Part shown: piece after piece, positions 35,615 to 44,524 of the stretch
How the letters are laid out: every line of letters starts with the position of its first letter
Position numbering within the stretch: position 1 is the stretch's first letter
Assembly (NCBI RefSeq): GCF_000517085.1
Contig: NZ_KI912107.1
Location: 4,647,980 to 4,711,979 of the forward strand
DNA length: 64,000 nt
Source: Saccharicrinis fermentans DSM 9555 = JCM 21142
GTDB taxonomy: Bacteria; Bacteroidota; Bacteroidia; Bacteroidales; Marinilabiliaceae
Direction of reading: 5' to 3'
Made by a program: the position numbers and the translations under genes
Notes under the pieces: model-generated
What the model saw: only the letters and a program-made list of their open reading frames with translations
The model's database searches: none
Told to the model about the DNA's origin: nothing

Positions 35615-37260
35615 TGGACGCCTCCAAACCCACTTTATCGATTTATGCCATACAGGATCGCTTAAATGCTGATACCCCATACTTTGTACATGACCATTCT
35701 TTTACTTTCATGTATCAAGGTAGGGTAGTTAAGCATCTTACTTTAGAGAGGAAAAGTCGTGAAAAGCATGATAATAAACTCTATCAGTCGATTTATCAGG
35801 TATTAAAGGAGGAGAAGTTGCTGGTTGACGATTTTGACATCGTGTTTCCTGATAATGTGGTGGGACGTTGCATGATTTCTTCTTGTGGTAGAATTCGTTT
35901 TGAAGCTCCTCTAAATCATACGCTCTTTCCGTATCCTGAGCTGGGTAGATGTTGGTGGTTAGATCATCAACGAAGTGCCTATGCTATTAATCATGAACTG
36001 GCACACGTTGGTAGTTGTTTGCCTTTTTACGGCAGTTTTAAAGAGAATAGTCTGTGTATTCATTTTGATGGGGGTGGTAGTCTTTCCAATTTCTCGGCCT
36101 GGTATTTTAATAAAGGGAAGTTAACAAATATTGATTTTCATTGGCGCTTTAAATATTTATCTTCCTTTTTTAATGCCAATGCTTTGGTATTTGGTATTGT
36201 GGGGGCACGATTTGAAGATCAGAATTCAGTTCCTGGTAAAATGATGGGACTGGCTTCCTATGGTTCTTACTCCGAAGAGATGGAGCAATGGCTCAAAGAG
36301 AATAACTATTTCTACGATTGTTGGGGTAAGAAACATGTGTTTTTTCAGAAAGCATATGCGAAATTTAAGATTAAACTTCATCAGTTGGATACCCGGGATG
36401 TGTTTTTGCAAGATATATTGGCCACACTACAGCATATTTTTATGCGTGATTTCATGGGGGAATTGCTACGCTTGAAAGAAAGAACTAAAGCCGATAACCT
36501 GTATTATGCAGGAGGATCTGCACTTAATATAGTGGCGAATAAAGCCATTGTGGATGCGGGTTTGTTTGATGAGGTGTTTATCCCTCCCTGCACCGAAGAT
36601 AGCGGACTTTCATTGGGAGGGGCTGCTTTTGTGGAATGGAAAAAACATGGAAAGGTAGATGTTCATTCGCCGTATTTAAATCATAGTAAAACTGCCAAAT
36701 GTGTAGATGTTGATACCTGCGTTATAGAAGAGGTTGCGCGATATATATCAGAGGGTAAGGTGCTAGGTGTTTGTAATGGCGATGGTGAAATTGGCCCTCG
36801 TGCTTTGTGTAATAGGAGCATAGTGGCTAAAGCCGATAATAAAGTTCTGGCCGATAAAGTAAGTATGTATCATAAAGGCCGAGAGTGGTATAGACCTGTG
36901 GCTCCTGTTATGCTGGAAAAGAATGCCAAGTTTTATACGGGACTTTCTCATGTACATCATCTTGCAGATTATATGTTACTGGATTTTCCTATTAAAGATG
37001 AGCGTAAAAATGAAATTGAAGGAGTGGTTCATGTGGACGGTACGGCACGTATTCAGGTGCTTCGTAGTGCATCCCAAAACCCTTTTATGTATGCGCTTTT
37101 AACCCTATTAGACCAAAAATATGGCATAAAAGCCTTGATCAATACCTCGTTTAATAAAAGAGGGATGCCTATTGTGCACACAACCGAAGATGCTGTTGAT
37201 GCGGCAAGGAATATGAAGCTGGATGGTTTGGTAACAAACGGAACGTTTATGTTGCTTTAG
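35614..37260 (+). CDS. Carbamoyltransferase (NodU/CmcH/TobZ family)
   Basis: 548-residue O-carbamoyltransferase-type protein. The N-terminal Kae1-like domain has INHELAHVGSC (metal-binding His pair), CIHFDGGGSLSNFSAW, GKMMGLASYG, LYYAGGSALNIVANKAI and the late metal Asp in TEDSGLSLGGAAF. The C-terminal YrdC-like domain has GDGEIGPRALCNRSIVA, REWYRPVAPVML and INTSFNKRGMPIV. Such enzymes use carbamoyl phosphate and ATP to place carbamoyl groups on sugars or antibiotics. GPRALCNRS replaces the usual GPRALGNRS. ATG 35614 is chosen because it overlaps the preceding stop codon; the substrate may be a surface glycan. Confidence 0.88.
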   Translation: MDASKPTLSIYAIQDRLNADTPYFVHDHSFTFMYQGRVVKHLTLERKSREKHDNKLYQSIYQVLKEEKLLVDDFDIVFPDNVVGRCMISSCGRIRFEAPLNHTLFPYPELGRCWWLDHQRSAYAINHELAHVGSCLPFYGSFKENSLCIHFDGGGSLSNFSAWYFNKGKLTNIDFHWRFKYLSSFFNANALVFGIVGARFEDQNSVPGKMMGLASYGSYSEEMEQWLKENNYFYDCWGKKHVFFQKAYAKFKIKLHQLDTRDVFLQDILATLQHIFMRDFMGELLRLKERTKADNLYYAGGSALNIVANKAIVDAGLFDEVFIPPCTEDSGLSLGGAAFVEWKKHGKVDVHSPYLNHSKTAKCVDVDTCVIEEVARYISEGKVLGVCNGDGEIGPRALCNRSIVAKADNKVLADKVSMYHKGREWYRPVAPVMLEKNAKFYTGLSHVHHLADYMLLDFPIKDERKNEIEGVVHVDGTARIQVLRSASQNPFMYALLTLLDQKYGIKALINTSFNKRGMPIVHTTEDAVDAARNMKLDGLVTNGTFMLL

Positions 37261-37339
37261 CGAATAGAGACAGTGGTGCGTTTTTAACTGGGTTTGAGTA
37301 GCTATTTTGTTTTATAAGCACTGGGGATTCTAAGTGTTG

Positions 37340-37846
37340 TTATCGAACCATTATTTTCCAACCATCTTTCATTTTGTGTTTTATCTTATTATCCGGAAAA
37401 ATTAGTTTGAGTGAGATACTGGTAAGGAGTCCTGCGCCTGTTGAAAGTAATATTTGTTGAGAACTATTTAAATGATCACCGTGGCTGCGAACGGCATAGT
37501 AGGTTCCCAATGTTGCACCAATGGTAAGTGTGGATTTTAAAAACATGGCACCTGCCGAAACTTTTCTAAATCCATGGATGTCTTCAATGCGTATTGTTTT
37601 TGTGTTGATGGGGTTGGAAAATAAGCGGGGCTTGCCCATGGTAATGGTACTGTCATTTAATTCCAGTATGTAATTCGATTCCAGTTCCATTTGCTGCAAG
37701 TATCCGCGGTATTTCAGCACAACTAATCCTCCTTTACGTAACTGAATTGCCTCTGCTTTATGCTGATTATAAAATATCACGACACTCTTTTGTGCGTTTG
37801 TATATAAAGCTAACAAAAGGAATGCCATTAAAATGCAATGCCTCAT
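37340..37846 (-). CDS. Hypothetical exported protein
   Basis: 168 residues, not recognised. A signal peptide (MRHCILMAFLLLALYTNAQ) is followed by a beta-rich middle with short basic and acidic strands (GGLVVLKYRGYLQQMELES, LELNDSTITMGKPRL), then two weakly hydrophobic stretches (FLKSTLTIGATLGTYYAV and QQILLSTGAGLLTSISLKL) that may be membrane helices. It is a single gene on this strand, convergent with the carbamoyltransferase. A copy of the hairpin/start-like repeat lies 70 bases upstream. Confidence 0.6.
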   Translation of the reverse strand: MRHCILMAFLLLALYTNAQKSVVIFYNQHKAEAIQLRKGGLVVLKYRGYLQQMELESNYILELNDSTITMGKPRLFSNPINTKTIRIEDIHGFRKVSAGAMFLKSTLTIGATLGTYYAVRSHGDHLNSSQQILLSTGAGLLTSISLKLIFPDNKIKHKMKDGWKIMVR

Positions 37847-37914
37847 TTTCTTTTTTTTGTAAAAATAATAGAAAAACCTTAGCCTAACATTATTTATATT
37901 GTCTTCCTGGGAAT

Positions 37915-37984
37915 AAAAAAAGGGAGCATTTCCGTTGAGATGCTCCCTTTTAAACTTAAACCCTAATCTATGAAAAAAAACTTA
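37915..37984 (-). repeat. Repeated hairpin/start-like element, copy 1
   Basis: Hairpin AGGGAGCAT/ATGCTCCCT (37921-37948) joined to TAAACTTAAACCCTAATC then TATGAAAAAAAACTTA. On the minus strand the hairpin is followed by a T run (37915-37920), the form of an intrinsic terminator, so the element can be read as a short terminated minus RNA. On the plus strand the ATG at 37970 opens a 30-codon frame starting MKKNLNSFVFMWFLK that ends within copy 2. Confidence 0.45.
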
Positions 37985-38013
37985 AACTCTTTCGTGTTCA
38001 TGTGGTTCTTGAA

Positions 38014-38084
38014 AATAATCGAGACATCGAGTGATGCCTCGATTATTAAACTTAAACCCTAACCTAATCTATGAAAAACTTAAT
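38014..38084 (-). repeat. Repeated hairpin/start-like element, copy 2
   Basis: Hairpin AATAATCGAG/CTCGATTATT (38014-38047, with an inner CATC/GATG stem) joined to TTAAACTTAAACCC, an extra TAACC, then CCTAATCTATGAAAAACTTA. The ATG at 38071 opens only a ten-codon frame (MKNLIALLTK). The hairpin sequence differs from copies 1 and 3 while the start-like block is conserved. Confidence 0.45.
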
Positions 38085-38321
38085 TGCTCTTCTGACTAAA
38101 TAATTACAATTTATATGCCATAAAACTGGCATATTATCAAATTAACACATATTAACCAATGTGTTAAAATTATATATTTTGTTATAGAAAATCCGTTGCA
38201 CAGTATACCCTTTTTGTCTATTTTTAGGCCATTGAAATTTTACAAATCGATTGGTAATTATAAATACTAGGTAGCTATTATTTACTAATCGACCATAGGC
38301 ACAACTGATTCATTTTTTTAT

Positions 38322-40841
38322 ATGCATACTATGATTGACAAATTAAAATCATTCTTCCCTTACATTGGAACCGTATTGTTATTTATTGTTTTGAGCTTTG
38401 CCTACTTTAGTCCAGTGCTAAAAAACAAAACCCTATTGCAAATGGATGATAGTCATGCGATTGGTATGGCACAGGAGCTGAAAGAGTTCGAAAAGGAAAC
38501 AGGTAACAAATCACAATGGACCAACAGTGCTTTTAGTGGAATGCCCGCCTATCAAATCAAGGGGGATAGTTCAAAAAATATATTCTCTTATATTAATAGA
38601 ACTTCACGTTTAGGAATGCCTTATCATACCGTGGCCATTTTATTTTTGTATTTACTGGGTTTTTATGTGTTTCTTCTTAGTTTAAAAATGGATTGGCGTT
38701 TTAGTCTCATCGGAGCGTTGGCGTTTGGTTTTGGCTCCTACAATCTAATTATCATTGTTGCCGGTCATATAACGCAAGCTTATACCATTGCTTTGATGGC
38801 ACCTGTTATTGCGGGAATTATTTATACTTACAATCGTAATATTTGGGTGGGGGGATTGTTTACGACCATCGCTTTGGGTGTTCAAATAGCCTACAACCAC
38901 ATACAAATCACGTACTATTTGGCCTTACTGGTGATGATATTGGTGGTGTCGCGATTGGTATATGCCATCCTTCACAAAACCCTGCATCAGTTTGCGAAGG
39001 CAACAGGAGTTTTAGCGGCAGCGGCACTGGTGGCTGTATTGCCTAATATTACTAATTTGTGGACAACCTATGAGTATGGAAAGTATAGTATCCGAGGTAA
39101 ATCGGAATTGGCTGCAGAAGACGGAAAAAAACAGCATAGTGGTTTGGATAAGGATTATGCGCATGCCTGGAGTCTCGAGCCACAAGGTACCTGGACTCTT
39201 ATGGTTCCTAATGTTGTTGGGGGTGCCTCTGAAGCCATCTCTAATAACAGGGCTGCTTTGAATAATGTTGACAGTCGTTTTAAGGAGGCTGTAGGTGGTC
39301 AAAGTCAGTACTGGGGAGGAAGACCTTTTACTTCTGGGCCGGTATATGCAGGTGCGGTGGTTTGTTTTTTATTTATGCTAGGTATGTTCTTTTACCGAGG
39401 ACCAGATAAATGGTGGCTGGTTGTAGCTACTGTCTTTTCCATTTTTTTAGCATGGGGAAGGCACTTTCCTGCGTTTACTGATTTTATGTTTTATAATTTC
39501 CCTCTGTACAATAAGTTTCGTACCGTTGAAATGGCCATGGTCATCGCATCGCTCACCATTCCTACGCTTGGTTTTTTAGGGCTCCGTGAGGTGTTTACCA
39601 AACCGCAACTGATTCGTGAGGCCAATTGGAAGTTTTTTGCAGCTTTTGGACTAACAGGAGGAATCAGTTTGTTATTTTATCTATTTCCTCATGCATTTTT
39701 TAGTTTTATCAATGATACAGAGTTAAGTGCTATTGTTCAACAAAAACAGCAGGCTATACAGCAGAATGCGGCGCAGGCTTCACAAATATCGGCCTATTTT
39801 GACGGATTCTTGGCCAATCTTAAACTTGCCCGTGTTAACTTGCTGAAGATGGATGCCATCCGGTCTTTTATTTTTATTCTGATTGCTTCTGCATCGCTGT
39901 GGTTTTTTGTGGTTAATAAATTGTCGGGCAAATATTTAATTTGGGGTTTAGGTTTATTGATTATTATTGATCATTGGGGTGTTGACAAACGTTATTTAAA
40001 CAACGATGATTTTCAGAGCAAACGAAAAGTAGGTCAAGAATTTGTATTAAGCGCTTCTGATAAAGCTATCAATCAACAAAAGAAGGATGGAGAGCGCGTG
40101 TTTTCTATTTATAGAGATCCTTTTAAAGAGGTAGTGACTTCATACCATCATGAATCCATTGGCGGCTATCATGGAGCTAAATTGCGTCGATATCAGGATT
40201 TGATTGATAGATATTTAATGAATGATTGGAGATCTTTACTTTCATTATTACAGCAGCAAAGTGATCAAGAGTCTTTACAGGATCAATTAGGCGAAATGCA
40301 TGTACTAAACATGTTGAATGCCAAATATATTGTGTATAGTCCTAATGCTGCACCTATTGTAAATGCCAATGCCATGGGAGATGCCTGGTTTGTCAAAGAT
40401 ATTTATCCGGTACAGGCTCCGGATGGAGCAATTGATGCACTGTCATATGTACCATTAGACCAAAAGGCCATTGTAAATGTTGAGGAATTCAAAGATCTCG
40501 AATCATACTCCATTGATTCGGTGGCAGGGTCTCTTGAAATGAAAAGGTATGAGCCAAACCATATTGTTTATGACTATTCCATTGGTCAGGAGCAGTTGGC
40601 CGTATTTTCGCAGATTTATTATCCCAAGGGCTGGAATGCGTATGTTGATGGAGAAAAGATATCCATCAACAGGGCTAACTATATATTAAGAGCGGTGTTG
40701 CTGCCTAAAGGTAAGCATCAGCTGGAGTTTAAATTTGAACCTTTATCTTATCAAATAGGACAGTTGATATCAATGATAAGTTCGCTGTTGATATTGGCTT
40801 TGGTATTGTTTGCAGCATATAGATTGCTCAAAAGAAAATAA
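38322..40841 (+). CDS. YfhO family membrane protein
   Basis: 839-residue polytopic protein with about 13 helices and a large loop. It begins MHTMIDKLKSFFPYIGTVLL (ATG 38331 is an alternative start) and has the family start FSPVLKNKTLLQMDDSHAIG. A soluble region (about 560-780) ends in the YfhO mark FSQIYYPKGWNAYVDGE followed by YILRAVLLPKGKHQLEFKF, and there is a final helix. Bacillus YfhO is a GT-C-type protein involved in glycosylation of lipoteichoic acid; the Bacteroidota members have no proven role. The acidic MDDSH in the first loop suits a GT-C active site. Confidence 0.87.
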   Translation: MHTMIDKLKSFFPYIGTVLLFIVLSFAYFSPVLKNKTLLQMDDSHAIGMAQELKEFEKETGNKSQWTNSAFSGMPAYQIKGDSSKNIFSYINRTSRLGMPYHTVAILFLYLLGFYVFLLSLKMDWRFSLIGALAFGFGSYNLIIIVAGHITQAYTIALMAPVIAGIIYTYNRNIWVGGLFTTIALGVQIAYNHIQITYYLALLVMILVVSRLVYAILHKTLHQFAKATGVLAAAALVAVLPNITNLWTTYEYGKYSIRGKSELAAEDGKKQHSGLDKDYAHAWSLEPQGTWTLMVPNVVGGASEAISNNRAALNNVDSRFKEAVGGQSQYWGGRPFTSGPVYAGAVVCFLFMLGMFFYRGPDKWWLVVATVFSIFLAWGRHFPAFTDFMFYNFPLYNKFRTVEMAMVIASLTIPTLGFLGLREVFTKPQLIREANWKFFAAFGLTGGISLLFYLFPHAFFSFINDTELSAIVQQKQQAIQQNAAQASQISAYFDGFLANLKLARVNLLKMDAIRSFIFILIASASLWFFVVNKLSGKYLIWGLGLLIIIDHWGVDKRYLNNDDFQSKRKVGQEFVLSASDKAINQQKKDGERVFSIYRDPFKEVVTSYHHESIGGYHGAKLRRYQDLIDRYLMNDWRSLLSLLQQQSDQESLQDQLGEMHVLNMLNAKYIVYSPNAAPIVNANAMGDAWFVKDIYPVQAPDGAIDALSYVPLDQKAIVNVEEFKDLESYSIDSVAGSLEMKRYEPNHIVYDYSIGQEQLAVFSQIYYPKGWNAYVDGEKISINRANYILRAVLLPKGKHQLEFKFEPLSYQIGQLISMISSLLILALVLFAAYRLLKRK

Positions 40842-40858
40842 GAAAGAATTGTTAGATA

Positions 40859-40893
40859 AAAAAAAGGGAGCTACATGCTCCCTTTTTTTTATT
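40859..40893. terminator. Bidirectional terminator between yfhO and the PP2C gene
   Basis: AGGGAGC - TACAT - GCTCCCT with an A run before and eight T residues after, between convergent genes; it can serve both. Confidence 0.85.
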
Positions 40894-42126
40894 TTATCTG
40901 AATTCTAGCCCGGTAATCGATATGTCGTCAAAAACAGAACCTCTTTCAAGCTGTACTTTAATTAAGTCTTTGAGTGATTCCATGTTTGTTTCAATATCGT
41001 TGGCATCGGAAATTATGTCCTCAATGGGTTTCATGCCCGATTCAATTTGATCACCATTTTCAAGTTCCACCAAGCCATCCGTAAAGGCCAGGAATTTTGA
41101 ATTTCGGGGAATACGGATGCTTCCGGTTTCAATAGTTGGGATTTCGTCAAGCATACCCAAGCCGATACACCCTTTGTCAAGGTGGCTGAGTTGTTTCTTT
41201 TTGCGGTCAAATAACATGGGGGGTAAATGACCTGCATTTATATAGGTGAGTTTTCGGGTCAGGGTATTGTATTTACCCAAAAACATGGTGATGAATTTTT
41301 CGTTATTGGCACTCATATTTACTCTTTTGTTGAGTGCGTGAGCCAGCCGCTTAAGGTTGATGGTGGGAGTGTACAGGGTACGAAAAACCGCTTGAAAGTT
41401 CGACATCAATATGGCGGCTGATATTCCTTTTCCTGAAACATCGGCAATACAAAAACCAAGAACGTTTTTAGAGAGTCTAATAAAATCGTAGTAATCACCT
41501 CCTACCTCAAACTGAGGGTGGTAAAAGGTGTGAATAGAATATTTGGTACTCACCGGAAGATGGTCGTCAGAGGGAACAAGTTTCGATTGAATACGAGAGG
41601 CTAGTTCCATCTCTTTTCTCATGGCTTCCTGCTCAAGGAGCTCATTCTGCATCCTTTTGTTCTCAATGAAAACAATGATCAGGTTAGAGATAATCTGTAT
41701 TAATTTCAGGTGCTTAATGGTAGGACTTATGCCTTTCTGTTCTTCATCCACATCTCCAATTAAAACAAAGCCGATAGCTTTGTATCGGTGAAAAAGTGGA
41801 ATGACCGCATCAAAGCCCTTTAGTTGAGGAGGATGCGATATGGTAATGTTTTCTATGCTCTTGTATTGAGCTAGGTCGCGTTCTACATTTATATCGGCCA
41901 CTTCTTCTTTGGTTACACCGGAATTGAGCAGGTTTTCCCATTTCCCATCTCCATAGGTAAAAACCAATATTTTGCCTACCTCAAGTTCTTCGCGTAAAAG
42001 TATCTCAAATTCAGACAGTAAATCGTCTATACTGTGGTCTTCATTGATTGTTTGAGCAATTTCCAACAGAATATTCAACCTATCTTTAAAAAGTCGTAGT
42101 CTCTTTTTTTGAAGTTGGGTTACCAT
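40894..42126 (-). CDS. PP2C-type serine/threonine phosphatase (RsbU/SpoIIE-like) with GAF-like sensor
   Basis: 410 residues. A GAF-like domain (about 15-150, including VIPLFHRYKAIGFVLIGD) is linked by a helix (NELLEQEAMRKEMELASRIQ) to an SpoIIE phosphatase domain with FEVGGDYYDFIRL, CIADVSGKGISAAILMSNFQ, YINAGHLPPMLF, LAFTDGLVELEN and a final DDISI. All metal-binding Asp residues are present. Such phosphatases usually act on anti-anti-sigma (STAS) proteins in partner-switching regulation; no partner gene is nearby. An IS701-family element is inserted 51 bases upstream of the start codon. Confidence 0.9.
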   Translation of the reverse strand: MVTQLQKKRLRLFKDRLNILLEIAQTINEDHSIDDLLSEFEILLREELEVGKILVFTYGDGKWENLLNSGVTKEEVADINVERDLAQYKSIENITISHPPQLKGFDAVIPLFHRYKAIGFVLIGDVDEEQKGISPTIKHLKLIQIISNLIIVFIENKRMQNELLEQEAMRKEMELASRIQSKLVPSDDHLPVSTKYSIHTFYHPQFEVGGDYYDFIRLSKNVLGFCIADVSGKGISAAILMSNFQAVFRTLYTPTINLKRLAHALNKRVNMSANNEKFITMFLGKYNTLTRKLTYINAGHLPPMLFDRKKKQLSHLDKGCIGLGMLDEIPTIETGSIRIPRNSKFLAFTDGLVELENGDQIESGMKPIEDIISDANDIETNMESLKDLIKVQLERGSVFDDISITGLEFR

Positions 42127-42173
42127 AGAATATTATAAACTTAACTTGCTGGTAAGGTATTAAATTTTTTGAC

Positions 42174-43702
42174 CTAATTCTACTTTAACAGATTTATTGC
42201 TTTGAATAACAGAGGTCTATGTCACGCTGTCGCTTTTCATGTCGCTGCTGCAGTTTTTCCAGCATCCGTTCATCGGTCATTTCACGATAAAATTTGTATA
42301 CCATAAAATCCATAATGTCTCTTGCCGACAACAATGGGACTTCGTCTTGATTCAATAGTTTTTCTTTCAGCATAAAGCTGCCCACCATTAAGTTGAGGGC
42401 TACTTGGTGATGCCATGACAGCCATTTGCGGGTTTGGAACTGATCCAAGCCTACTATCTGTTTTTGCTCTTTGAAGCTATGCTCAATGAAAAAGCGTTGT
42501 GCCTGCATGTATGCCAGCGCCTGATGCGTGTATTGAGCAAGTTCTGCGTTAGTGAACGAATATTTTATTTCTACTCCCTGCTTTGTCTTTCTTTTCGAAA
42601 TGACCAGCAACCGTTTCTCAACAATGTTCTGAACCTTATCCCAAATGTAAACTGTCTTAAAATGGAACAATCCCTTCAGCTTTCCCTTGGCAGAATCACG
42701 AATGTCAAGCTTTTTCCAGTCCTTGTTTGTAAGCGTTTCTATATATTCGTTAGCGTTTACCGATGGGGTGCTTGCCTTCGGCCTTTTGGGTGGGCGCCCA
42801 CGATTGCTCTTTCGCTCTGGAATATGTAGTTCTGGTTTTTCAAGGTGGATTTTTTGATCGCTATGAATGTCAAGCATGTACACCAAACCCATATCCTCAA
42901 CCGAACGGGTAAACGCAAGGTCATTGCCATAAAGTCCATCCCCCCCAACGTAATCGAACTCGATACCCATTTCCAGTTGGTGCTTCACAATATCTGTAGC
43001 CAGCTCCGGTTTTGTCTTGAAAACCCTGTCCTCTTTGGGGATGCCAGCAGTTTCACACCTGGCGTTGTTAGTACACCATGACCTTGGAAGGTACAGTCTC
43101 GTGTCGACCAACGCTGCATATTTGTCCGTGCACAAGCAACCAAAAACTGCAACCTGCGAGTTTGCAGTCTTCCCAACGTTCCCGCAATACTGGTGATCAA
43201 CACCAATGCTTTTGTCACCTTTTTTCACCCATCCGCTTTCGTCTATGAGTAATCCTTTTAATTTTTGGTTTGGGAGTGATTGGTCTACCTGATTTGCTAT
43301 TTGGTCGATGACAGCTCTTGCATCCCAATTGGATTCGGTGATAAAATGCTGCATCTTATGGTAGTCTGCGTTTAATGTCTCAGTGATGCGTTCGATGTTT
43401 TTCAAATCGCTTAAAGCTAGACCTTCGACGTATTGAGTAGCTTTGTCGAAGTTGGATTTTGTTCTATTTTTAAAATGGTGCTGAAATTCAGATAAATACA
43501 CTTCAAGTCGGTTGTTGACCGCTAGCAGTGTTTTACCATTATTCGTATATTTTTTAAGTTTTTCGCCCGTTACCCATTGCAAACTTGAGTTTTGTTCTTT
43601 GTTTCAATTGCAATATACTAATTTACTGTTTATTACGAAAGAAAAACAATACTAAATTATCGTTTTTTCAGTGATCATTTTAATCTGTTAAAGTAGAACT
43701 AA
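42174..43702. mobile_element. IS701-family insertion sequence with 4-bp target duplication
   Basis: Complete element of 1521 bp (42178-43698). The ends carry the same 17-bp inverted repeat: TTCTACTTTAACAGATT at 42178-42194 and its exact complement at 43682-43698. The flanks on both sides are CTAA (42174-42177 and 43699-43702), the 4-bp direct duplication expected for the IS701 family. The transposase gene is intact and reads toward the PP2C gene. The perfect ends and duplication mark a recent insertion. Confidence 0.93.
42194..43582 (-). CDS. IS701-family transposase
   Basis: 462-residue DDE transposase, full length for the family. First catalytic region: LKGLLIDESGWVKKGDKSIG (Asp) with QYCGNVGKTANSQVAV. 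Second: FDYVGGDGLYGNDL (Asp). Third: RFFIEHSFKEQKQIVGLDQF (Glu). The frame opens at TTG 43582 (MQWVTGEKL); no earlier start is possible because a stop codon lies just upstream, so the annotated start is likely. It is bounded by the inverted repeats described for the element. Confidence 0.92.
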   Translation of the reverse strand: MQWVTGEKLKKYTNNGKTLLAVNNRLEVYLSEFQHHFKNRTKSNFDKATQYVEGLALSDLKNIERITETLNADYHKMQHFITESNWDARAVIDQIANQVDQSLPNQKLKGLLIDESGWVKKGDKSIGVDHQYCGNVGKTANSQVAVFGCLCTDKYAALVDTRLYLPRSWCTNNARCETAGIPKEDRVFKTKPELATDIVKHQLEMGIEFDYVGGDGLYGNDLAFTRSVEDMGLVYMLDIHSDQKIHLEKPELHIPERKSNRGRPPKRPKASTPSVNANEYIETLTNKDWKKLDIRDSAKGKLKGLFHFKTVYIWDKVQNIVEKRLLVISKRKTKQGVEIKYSFTNAELAQYTHQALAYMQAQRFFIEHSFKEQKQIVGLDQFQTRKWLSWHHQVALNLMVGSFMLKEKLLNQDEVPLLSARDIMDFMVYKFYREMTDERMLEKLQQRHEKRQRDIDLCYSKQ

Positions 43703-43788
43703 AGAAAATGTATTTTCTTTATATCGTAATAAAGTGTATTCTTGTTAAGCGTAATTCTAAAAACATGCTTTGCTGATAAAACCAGAAA

Positions 43789-43812
43789 AAGCCCTGATGT
43801 TTACCGGGCTTA
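43789..43812 (-). terminator. Terminator of efp
   Basis: On the minus strand AAGCCC - GGTAAACATCA - GGGCTT followed by TTTCTGG, 19 bases after the efp stop codon. Confidence 0.65.
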
Positions 43813-43830
43813 ATCATTTATTGGTTATTA

Positions 43831-44400
43831 TTATTTTTTAACACGTTCAACGTAAGAACGATCACGGGTATCAACCTTTATCCAATCTTCCGTGTTTACA
43901 AATAATGGAACCATTATTTGGGCACCAGTGTCTATGGTAGCCGGTTTTAATGAGTTGGTAGATGAGGTATCGCCTCTAACACCTGGTTCGGTGTAGGTAA
44001 CTTCAAACTCAATATGCATGGGAAGATCAACAAGAAGTGGTGTTTCTGTATCGGCGTGATAAACTACTTCACAAGCCAGACCATCTTTTAATAGGTCATG
44101 ATTTTCGATTAGTTTTTCCTCTATTGTAACCTGATCATAAGTTTCGTTGTTCATAAATACGTAACCCATGTCGTCTTTATACAGATACTGGTATGAACGA
44201 CGCTCAACACGTTGCTCATTGATTTTGTGTCCTGCCGAAAAGGTATTATCGATTACTTTTCCTGTAGAAATGTTTTTCAGTTTGGTGCGTACGAAAGCCG
44301 GACCTTTACCTGGTTTCACATGCTGAAACTGCACTATTGCATACAAGTCGTTCTTGAATTCAATACACATCCCGTTTCTGATATCAGCGGTAGTTGCCAT
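43831..44400 (-). CDS. efp: Translation elongation factor P
   Basis: 189-residue EF-P that rescues ribosomes stalled at polyproline. It has three beta domains; the tip loop of domain I is KPGKGPAFVRTKLKN with Lys at the modification site. MATTADIRNGMCIEFKN is the standard start, so ATG 44400 is used in place of the frame start at 44454. No gene for the beta-lysyl modification system is nearby. A -7-like TATTTTTG (44441-44448) lies upstream on this strand. Confidence 0.96.
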   Translation of the reverse strand: MATTADIRNGMCIEFKNDLYAIVQFQHVKPGKGPAFVRTKLKNISTGKVIDNTFSAGHKINEQRVERRSYQYLYKDDMGYVFMNNETYDQVTIEEKLIENHDLLKDGLACEVVYHADTETPLLVDLPMHIEFEVTYTEPGVRGDTSSTNSLKPATIDTGAQIMVPLFVNTEDWIKVDTRDRSYVERVKK

Positions 44401-44524
44401 AGTGTTATAAATTAATTCTTTTGGTAATTTTTTTGTGGTGCAAAAATAAATCAAATACTTAGAATTGCTAACAATTATGGGGATTAATTGACCATTGAAC
44501 AGCTAATTAAGTATTTTTAGGCTT

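Larger units (their letters stand above)
37847..38321. other. Divergent intergenic region with two copies of the repeated element
   Basis: 475 bases between the exported protein (-) and yfhO (+). They hold repeat copies at 37915-37984 and 38014-38084, an 8-bp hairpin ATATGCCA/TGGCATAT at 38113-38134, and then AT-rich sequence leading to yfhO with no consensus promoter seen. Confidence 0.45.

Noticed and set aside
42434-43218. Several frames antisense to or overlapping the IS701 transposase
   Set aside because: Shadows of an intact 462-residue transposase with all catalytic motifs.
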